A DNA stretch of 64,000 nucleotides from Owenia fusiformis. Taxonomy: Eukaryota; Annelida; Polychaeta; Sabellida; Oweniidae. Shown piece after piece: positions 56,166-64,000 of this stretch. The notes below the pieces were generated by a model. The model worked only from the letters and a program-made list of their open reading frames with translations, was not told the DNA's origin and made no database searches. Location of the stretch: positions 3,562,109-3,626,108 of the forward strand of contig CAIIXF020000003.1 of NCBI GenBank assembly GCA_903813345.2. The letters are read 5' to 3'. The position numbers were made by a program, and so were the translations under genes. The first letter of the stretch is position 1. Every line of letters starts with the position of its first letter.

Positions 56166-57700
56166 TGTAAATAATGAGTGTGAGTCATGTATTTGTTATA
56201 TTTTAAAGAGATGCTAATGAAACTTCTCAGTGGCATTTTTTCGTTATTCCTTTTTGTTTTGATTTTTTACACTATAACATTTAACTAACTTCTCAACATG
56301 CAACTTTCATCACGTAGAACTTTAAAATATTAAGTTTGTAAATTCCATTTTTAATGGGATAAACGACATAATTTGAATTAATTTGCGATTTTCTTGAAAT
56401 TGACAGATATGATAAATAGAGGTATTTAAACGAAATGTTTGAAGAAAAATGATGAAAATTCACCATCCTGGTTACGCAAAATATAGAAAAACGTGACATA
56501 ATCATAAAAACCTGTAAAAATAGATTGAAGGGGGTGATATTCATTTTTAATGTGCCTTTCATTACTACAGGGGTACCATAGTTTTGGTAATGGTTTACTA
56601 ATTTTAAAAGCATGTCTTCCAGAATGTGTATCAAGCACAAGTAATACAATAAGTGAGTTATCATTAATTGGAATGGTATAATTGTATTCCTTAGCAATGA
56701 TGACAAAAAGGTAAAATCAAAAAACATACTAGTTGTTACCATCAAATCGATCTATTATAATGCATATTAAACAATATATCAATAGATCTTCAAATTCAAG
56801 AATTGAGCTAAATTGTAAGATAATAAATAAATTGCTAATCCCTTATAACTGTATACTCCCCTTCTCCGAATCATACTGAAATATCACCCCGGAATAGCCC
56901 GACAACGGTAAAATCAGATACCGTTGTCACAAATGGCGGACATAACCGTCGCTTCAATTACATTTTCATGATATGTTTGTTTAATAGAGCACCTAGACTA
57001 AATTCCTTTTGAACAACAATCAATCAAAGTGTCTTTATACTCATTGTACAGTTTATAATGTTCTATCATCGAAATAAAGTCTTTAATTTAACCGATCAAA
57101 ATGAGATACGCGACAACGAACACTGTAATTACAATATGCCGTTGTCTCTCTAAATTACTCAAATTCAGATTCCGTTGTCATTGATGATATCGAAGATGCT
57201 ATATCAAAACGTGGGATAAAGGATATCTATAGGATACTTGGGTATTTAAAGTGGATATAACTGCATTATTTCATATGGAAATATGAACAGAATGTTAGTA
57301 ATATCTTCATAAATGTTAAATTGTATGTCATGCTTAGTTGATATCCAAATGTAAATATGTATTCGATTGTCACATTTTGAGACAATAACACGATGAACTC
57401 AAAGAGGGGGGATGTAGCTTAATGAATAAACTTTTGGTATCTTCTTTTCTTGTGTTAGAAGAAATCGGTCTAGACTTGAAATTATAAATTAAGAGAACTC
57501 ATTGGATTCATTGTGTTGTTCCCTATGAAACTATAATGGGTATATTTCATTTGACAATTGTGAATTTCTGAGCTGATTTTAAATACTTTTGGAAATGAGT
57601 CAGATTTGGTACAGTCAGATTGATCCTCTCCTATACTTTATGTTTATTAACATGTAACCTGCATGAACATCATAAAATGTGGTATATGTAATACCTAGTT
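56166..57700. other. AT-rich non-coding stretch with CCGTTGTC words
   Basis: No gene is recognised; a 150-codon minus-strand frame at 56293-56745 is low-complexity and hydrophobic. ACCGTTGTC and its complement recur five or six times at 56900-57180, possibly the sub-repeats of a decayed element. Confidence 0.45.
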
Positions 57701-57900
57701 ATTCCACCGAACAAAGTTCGAGGGGGATATAGGAAAGGCGTCAGTCCATTCGTCCATTTGTGTGTCCTGGAGATAACTCAATATCCATTTGAGTGGATAG
57801 GCCAATGCCCTATGGGCGAAGGACATCTGCTTGAGAAGGAATTTTGAATTCAAAATGGCTGTCACTTTTCTTTGATAACTAAATACTAGTGAATGAATTT
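57701..57900. repeat. Dispersed repeat with GATAACTCAAATACCAG / AAAATGGC wording
   Basis: CCACCGAACAAAGTTCGAGG followed by GTCCTGGAGATAACTCAATA recurs at 63190 and 63820. The inner 110-120 bp unit also recurs three to four times at 59730-60150. It is a partly tandem dispersed family. Confidence 0.6.
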
Positions 57901-57925
57901 GATTAAAGATTCTCGCAATCTTTAT

Positions 57926-57967
57926 CCAATCAGCGTTTGCGATGTGTATCGGCTTACGTATAAAAGG
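57926..57967 (+). promoter_or_regulatory. CCAAT + TATAAAAGG module (right copy)
   Basis: CCAATCAGCG and TATAAAAGG are 23 bp apart, exactly as in the left copy, so both boxes have stayed intact in both copies. Confidence 0.45.
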
Positions 57968-58152
57968 CGAATCCAACTCAAATCCATGCAGGGGTGTATG
58001 AGGTACTCGAATAGGAAAGAGCTCGTGAAATCTGAATTTATATGCACATGGTCAATGTTTACACATGTTTGGAGTTATTGAAGATATGGGTGTGGTTCCG
58101 AATTTGAAGTCATTGCTGGAAAATATGATTTTAATACGTAGGATTATATCTA

Positions 58153-59028
58153 CACTCACCTCCATAAGTTTGGCAACCTTTTTCCCCCAATTGAACTACG
58201 TGTTAAAGCCTCTTTACCTTTGAATTTTTATTTACTTAACCTGCGATGAAAATACTTAAACTATTGATGGGAACGTAATTTGACCTTAATTCCAATACCT
58301 CCAAATTTTCTCAATTTTTTTCCTCAATTACAATAGGTCGAAAATTGATGATAAATTTGATGAATTTTTGAAAATCGACATTCCCATGTTAACCAATGGG
58401 AAATGGTAGGTTTGCCGCAAGTCATATGACATAATATCCATCCATCCGAGTCCTTTCAAAAAATACGAATTAGGCAGGCAATTGAATTTGCTAACTTTAT
58501 TTAACAAAAAAATGATATGTTTCTTCAGGTTCAACAAAGTTATAGGGCTTTAAAGTCAAAATTGTTTTTAAAAAAACCTCTCCCATTGAAATAACACAGG
58601 AGGCGAAAAATTATTTTCAAAAATGACTTTGAAGCGCTGTAACTTTAATATTCATCAAATAAACTAGACACTTAGTGTTCAAAAAAGTTAGACAATTCAA
58701 TTTTCTATATAAAACTATTTTTTGCTGAATTTTTTTACTGAAAAGATATCCTGATTTCTGATTTGCCACGAACCCTCCATTTCCCATTGGATTACATGGG
58801 AATGACGATTTTCAAAAATTCATCAAATTTATCATCAATTTTCGACCTATTGTAATTCAGGAAAAAATTGAGAAAATTTGGAGGTATTGGAAATAAAGTC
58901 AAATTACGTTTCCATCAATATTATTAGTTATTTTATCGCCGGTTAAGTAAATAAAAATTCAAACGTAAAGAGGCTTTAACACGTAGTTCAATGGGGAAAA
59001 AAGGTTGCCAAACTTATGGAGGGGAGTG
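58153..59028. mobile_element. 876-bp Tc1/mariner-type MITE, TIR about 240 bp, TA target
   Basis: It begins CACTCACCTCCATAAGTTTG and ends with the near-complement. Similarity runs inward for about 240 bp to CGACATTCCCATG. TA flanks both ends; the left copy of the host repeat (about 4302, minus strand) reads ATCTATAAATAC with a single TA. No coding capacity. Confidence 0.88.
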
Positions 59029-59493
59029 TATAAATACAGCACTAAAAATAACAGTACAAATGAAGTACATGTATGATTGTGTCCAGAAATGTTTGAAACC
59101 CTTACGGAAAATTCTGTCTGCATTTTGTCATCATTGCTCTTTCTTCCCGCATTCTAGTGCTATTTGAATGAATATATTTATTGATGTATTTCTAACTAAA
59201 ATATATCACTTTTTTGATAAACCACAATTATTTAGATCATAAAAATATTCAATACCTGAGTGAGCACAATATGCAAGGGTTACTAGGTTGACACAGTAAA
59301 TGACCACTGTATATTGAGTTAGTCCATGCACACAGTATTCTGCTAATACACTAACACCCCTAACTTTCATAGTGAAGTGACTAATTGGTTTATGTTTGAT
59401 TACGTTTTAATGTGTTTTGTGTTCCTTGTTACAGCAAGGGGGCCAGTAAAGTAGACTGACATGTTTGCATGGCAAATTTTGATCGAATATGTG

Positions 59494-59704
59494 CACACTA
59501 CTATACCTAACACCTAGAAATGCATAAGATACTTTGTTTGTCTAATTGAATTGTTTAATATATTTTTGAAAGTGCCTTACTAGCATCTAATTTTCAACCG
59601 ATAAACCATTCATAAGGAACAGACAAATAAAAACAAATACATAATCATTACTAATAAGCCAAATGGGTTGCTCATGAACACCAAATGCAAGGTATAGTAG
59701 TGTG
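59494..59704. mobile_element. 211-bp MITE with CACACTACTATACC ends and 5-bp TSD
   Basis: CACACTACTATACCT and its complement form the ends, flanked by ATGTG (59489-59493, 59705-59709). The left copy of the host repeat has CGAATATGTGAGAC with one ATGTG. CAC ends and a 5-bp duplication are the Transib/RAG-like pattern, but no transposase is present. Confidence 0.8.
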
Positions 59705-59730
59705 ATGTGAGACACTTTAAAATAGTATAT

Positions 59731-60851
59731 GCTGATGCCTAGGGACAACAGATATTTGCTCAAGGAGATATTTTCAAGATAGTTGCTGAATTTTTATAAT
59801 TGCTGACATTTTTCTTAAAAACATCGTTGATAATTCAAATACCAGTGGACTGATTTGGTTCTTTAACTATGCTGATGCCTATGGATGCCTGTTTGGGAAA
59901 GAATTTTAAAGACGACACCTGGATTTCAAAATTGCCGCCATTTTTAATTAAAACGTAATCGTTGATAATTTTAATACCAGTAGACGTATTCGGTCCAAAT
60001 TTTATATGCTGGTGGCGAGGGATGGACCTCTACGCAGCAAGGAATTTACAAGATGGTAGATGGCCATTGAATTTCAAAATGGTCTCCATACACAACGTAA
60101 TCTTTGATAACTCAACTAGGGACAAAAGAGCTTTGCTTGAGATAACAATTTCTGAAATGAGTTAAAGTTAAAAACAACATATCCCATGTTATTTTCCCAT
60201 AACTCGTGCTATCCATTGTTTTCAGCATAATTTTGGTCTTCAAAAATTGATATCTTCAGAACTAGACTTTCAATATCATTCTAATTTTGAACATGTCTAA
60301 GACCCCTTGTTGAATAATATTTTCGGGCAATAAGAATCAGAAAAAGAAGATCCTCTTTTAAGCAAATAGGTTCAATATTTTGAAAAAATGTTGACATGGG
60401 CTCCCTATTCATAATTTTTCGAATTGTTTGATTTATATTTTTATCATTATGGGTGCTTCACTTGAAAGAAAACATATTGTCTCAATAAACACCACTGTAT
60501 TTATGCCCAGAAAGTACTCATGGTGAAAGATATGACCGTCTAAAATCACTTGCCATACTGCACGTGGTCTTTTCACTGTTCATCAAAACTTGTTTTGTTC
60601 GTTGGGATTTGCTACTCCGTGGAGTTGCTGTTTTCTAGTTTCTCCTATGCTAGGATCATTCATGTATCTGATGTAATATTTTGTCATTTGGTACATATAC
60701 ATGCCTCAAAGTAGAGCATTTATTCAGCAGGATTCAAACTAGTCAAAAGATGTCTCTGCACAACAACAGTTGTAAATTAAACACATTTGATAATTTATCC
60801 TTATTTATTAGTATTAATTTAATAGAATCTATAAGTGGGACTCCCTTTATA
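59731..60851. repeat. Tandem 110-120 bp units, then non-coding sequence
   Basis: 59820-60150 holds about three units with TTGATAATTYAAATACCAGT..GACT..TTCGGT and a run ending in AAAATGGC. 60190-60300 resembles 38880-39000 (CATGCTATCCATTG..TTTCAG). Nothing coding. Confidence 0.5.
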
Positions 60852-62807
60852 CACTGTATGTACAGAGATCGCCTAGTATTAAAAGTGGGTGATCAAAGAC
60901 TCGACAAGATGCGCAAAATCCAAAATGTCGGAGGAAAGGTATCTTTGTTTGTCTTCTCTTTACAAGTTTAAAGTCATTTTACCTACAGATGGTATTCCAT
61001 ATGCTGTATAAGAGACTCAAGATTCATTTGGTAACAGGATTCAGTGATTAAATCAACCGAAATATCTGAACTGAGTTGATAAAAGAAGCAAAATCAAAAA
61101 CCCGACGAACGAAAATGTATTTTTCACAAAATTTTCTGTTTTTAGATTGCCAAAACCACAAAACCAATATCATCTATGGTTAACATACATAAAACTTAAC
61201 ATTACATCCATATCAGACGTTCCAACTCCCCTTCAGTATCGAGTAAGGAGGATGTTATAAAAAAAATTATGATCAGCCAAGTGAGTGATTTTACCATGTG
61301 GATTCTAATGATATGTTCTTTGCATTTCAGAGTGGTTGGATTTACATGTTTCTATTGTCCTTCACTACGAACTGTTAAATTTCAAAACATTAAAAATCAC
61401 CTTATAGAACACCATGAAGATGAAATGATGAAGATGAGAAAGATTATTGAAAATAGAGGCAAATTTAGAATGATTAGAAGAACTATGAGCTTGACAAGTA
61501 AAGATTTGGTTTTAATTATAAATCAAACAAATCTTTAATGTACATATGACCAAAGCCTAAGCTTGAACTTTTCCTCAGCCCATCCACATAACGCTGTCTA
61601 GAATAGCAGAGTATTTATTTCACTTTGTTTCTCTAAAAACGCCCAATGGGCGTTTATTTTGCATTCGATTACATACAATTCTAACATTTTCAAGCTAATC
61701 ACCTATACACCTTAGTTGAAAATTGATCAATAAATCTTCTGAATATTGAACTATAGAGCAGCTTTCCCCTATACCTATCATTTACATATGACCCAAGTTA
61801 GCCACCTCGTGGTGAAACTGGGAACTGACTACTGGCATCTACTGAAGGTCATTACATTTTTCTGTAACTTATTGATACCTTGCTGCAAAAGAATGATTTA
61901 ACTCCCCAGTGAAATAGAAAGTGTACAATTCAGATTTAATAAGTTTATTATGAGACCCCATGTCCATAACAACCACAATCATGACAATGGATGATACAGT
62001 GACATACATTTTAATTTATGATTTATTCAATTCTTGCATTACAATTCGACAATCATCTTGGATACCAAGGTGTTAAGTTTTCATACCTTGGAATCAGAGG
62101 GTAAAATAAATGGACTGAAATGTGACTTTAAAAACTGTTCCATTTATAAGGTGTTACGCTTCAAGAGGTTTTTCTCTTAGCAGTGTACAGTGTACATATC
62201 ATATTGTATTCAAACATAGACAGAATAACAAAATATACGCACACAGTGACCATTTAATCGAATGAATCAATGAACGGTGATGTACATGTTTATTTTAATT
62301 TGGACATACATTTTGCATGAAACCCCATTTTTCTTCTCTTTAAAGCATATAGTGTATGATCTGCTGAAACGCACGCTATAGGCCGATCGATTTATTTCTG
62401 TGTTAAAATATTTATTCCATGTTATTTAAGAGGAAACGTGAACTTTATCATGGTCAAATGGAAGCCCAAGACCCTACCTAAGTATAAAAAATTAAAGTGA
62501 GTAAAAATCTTCTATTGTTTTTGATATTTTAAAGCTTTTTAAATAAAACAGCACATATTATATTGCATGTATATCTTTACATCGTAAAATCAATCACATA
62601 TACGAAAAATGGTCAAAGTAGTATATATTTTTCAAAGCATATGGGTGTTCTTGTGCCTACAAAACCTTATTGAATCATCAGTAGCGTGTAATATAAACAC
62701 AAATAAATCTTTTAAAAATAACCGTTACAAGATATTTGAATTTTGCGCATCTTGTTGAGTCTTTGATCACCCACTTTTAATACTAGGCGATCTCTGTACA
62801 TACAGTG
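60852..62807 (+). mobile_element. 1956-bp DNA transposon: 74-bp TIRs from CACTG, 5-bp TSD TTATA
   Basis: CACTGTATGTACAGAGATCG begins an inverted repeat of about 74 bp with two mismatches. TTATA stands on both sides (60847-60851, 62808-62812). The related repeat at 33699 reads CTCCCTTTATAGAAGC with one TTATA and no insert. The element carries a two-exon frame for a C2H2-finger protein but no recognisable transposase. A CAC terminus with a 5-bp duplication fits Transib/ProtoRAG-type transposition best; this is inferred from the ends only. Confidence 0.85.
60925..61538 (+). CDS. Possible two-exon gene for a 73-aa C2H2-finger protein inside the transposon
   Basis: Exon 1 would be ATG at 60925 to 60938 (MSEE plus two bases), starting where the left inverted repeat ends. 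A GTATCT donor follows. Exon 2 begins at 61331 after TGCATTTCAG and the phases match. It reads VVGFTCFYCPSLRTVKF and then NIKNHLIEHHEDEM, a C-x2-C-x13-H-x3-H finger, followed by a basic Lys/Arg/Met-rich tail to a TAA at 61536. The finger could help bind the element's own ends. An upstream ATG at 60909 is out of frame with it. Exon 2 may instead be part of a longer lost gene. The 392-bp intron is predicted by eye only. Confidence 0.4.
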
Positions 62808-64000
62808 TTATAGAAGCTTTGAACTGAATTCACACTGCTTAATGCTGAAATTGATAGTTTATCCATATATTTCAAGGAAATAATGTAGGTATGTCAACGA
62901 AGATGTTAAGCCAAATATTGACCTGATAGCTCAGAAAAAATAAAAAAATTCGAATTTTCTCTCTACAGTCTTTGTTGCCCCTTTAATTATAATGTCAATT
63001 TGATTCCAATATCATGGACATGTAAATGGGAGGGGGGGTATTTACGCACCTATTGTATGTTAACCTATCTCACTCAAATACTCCAAATAATATACTTTTG
63101 CCATTTTGGAAACAATTGTATTTTGTGTGCATGTTGGTTTAACTCAAAACATTATACGTATGCCGAGTTGTATAGGTTGTGTTAATTATCCCAACGAAAG
63201 AAGTTCGAGAGGGGTAGAGAAACCGTCCGTTTCACATGAGAGTTACCAGCCTGGGAAATAAACTACAATGTCAAGGCTACAGGAGCAACATACTAAATTC
63301 GTATACTAAGAAAGCTATAACAAGAAATAAATGGATATGTACTAAATACAATATGCAGGAGAATATCATCATGAAGGACTGGAAAATTAATGAGAGAAGA
63401 GAACATTAACAAATGAATATGAAACAGTATATTCTCCGCAAAGAGGGTAAACTAAGAGGACAAATCAACATAAGACCAACAGTAAGGGGAAGGGGAGAGT
63501 TTTCCGGTGTAAAAGAAATTATGGTCCCCTGGGGATTATGGTCCCCTTTCCTTACGGCCCTTACTGGCCCTGGTTGTGTATAAATAATAAGGTTTAATAA
63601 TTGTAATTAGGTCACCATATAAATCAATAGAGAGTAGGACCAAAATTTGATAGGACCACCTACCCTTTTACACCGGCCGGATCAAAACGTTTAACCCACC
63701 TATGCGCAGTCTCAAGTCTGTGGACCCTGAAGAAAGATAACTAACATCGCAATCAAATCAAGACAAAGAAAGAAGAAAATGAATGGAGAAACCAATGCAG
63801 CAACAACAAATGACGTCCGTTCGTCTGTCTGTCCTGGTGATAACTCAAATACCAGATGACGAATTTCATTCAAATTTTAGAGGCCTTATGCCATATGGGT
63901 GTAGGGCATCTGTTCGAAAAAGAATTTTCAATATGGCCGCTAAACTAAAATGGCTTACTTTTCATAACAATGAAATGCATTTAATAATTCAAACACCAGT
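62808..64000. other. Repeat-rich non-coding right edge
   Basis: 62808-62990 is the right half of the repeat also found at 33700-33860 (AGAAGCTTTGAACTGAATT onward). 63190-63240 and 63820-64000 belong to the family at 57701-57900. Between them is AT-rich sequence without a recognised gene. Confidence 0.5.

Larger units (their letters stand above)
57901..59730. repeat. Right copy of the 3836-4551 repeat, with two MITE insertions
   Basis: It matches the intron repeat at 3836-4551 in inverse orientation and is interrupted by MITEs at 58153-59028 and 59494-59704. CCAATCAGCG (57926-57935) and TATAAAAGG (57959-57967) form the plus-strand promoter-like module. Confidence 0.75.

Noticed and set aside
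56293-56745. 150-codon minus-strand frame as a membrane protein gene
   Set aside because: Composition follows the local AT bias; there is no recognisable domain, and an overlapping 70-codon frame is equally open.

Overview
This is an AT-rich, intron-rich and transposon-dense stretch of an animal nuclear genome. Split exons with GT/AG borders, a TINAG/cathepsin-B-type protease gene, a TRIM-NHL-type beta-propeller exon, a Gmr1-like Ty3/gypsy retrotransposon, mariner/pogo-type DNA elements and AGGTCA-rich repeats all fit a marine invertebrate (echinoderm, hemichordate, amphioxus, brachiopod or mollusc). The sequence alone does not decide which. No prokaryotic, organellar or rRNA genes are seen.

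Host genes are few. Three plus-strand exons (3124-3281, 3750-3792, 20374-20479) have matching intron phases and encode the C-terminal half of a tubulointerstitial-nephritis-antigen-like (TINAGL) papain-fold protein. Its upstream exons lie left of the window and its last exon was not found. A 16.6-kb intron holds most of the left third of the window. An intact NHL-repeat 3' exon lies at 35989-36756. A second, broken NHL copy lies at 48046-48289 plus 55749-56013 and shares the 3' UTR.

The rest is mostly mobile DNA, and several insertions can be dated against each other because an empty site lies in the same window. (1) A 6-7 kb non-coding element with CACAA...TTGTG ends and 3-bp target duplications occurs twice in opposite orientation: 6485-19257 (in the TINAGL intron) and 48290-55748 (splitting the second NHL copy). 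(2) The first copy carries a very young Gmr1-like LTR element (7944-13518, minus strand; LTRs of 918 bp with two visible differences, tRNA-Pro primer site, 4-bp duplication) that has lost the end of integrase and all of RT/RNase H. (3) The second copy carries a 1193-bp element (53032-54224) whose ends are opposed arrays of a 15-bp repeat, with a 9-bp duplication. (4) A 1956-bp element (60852-62807) has 74-bp inverted repeats starting CACTG, a 5-bp duplication and a possible spliced mini-gene for a C2H2-finger protein.

Layout: 1-947 LINE relic; 1974-3099 foldback element; 3124-20479 TINAGL exons and TE-filled intron; 20600-22530 minisatellite broken by a hairpin element that itself holds a pogo-like MITE; 22683-24533 mariner-type element; 26340-35696 a 9.4-kb foldback holding three smaller foldbacks; 35989-36756 NHL exon; 36.9-40.96 kb a 4-kb palindrome; 41622-44421 mariner-type elements; 46003-47112 satellite; 48046-56165 NHL pseudogene and insertions; 57.7-64 kb repeats and MITEs. 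Several elements carry a CCAAT-box/CRE/TATA arrangement that looks like a mobile promoter.
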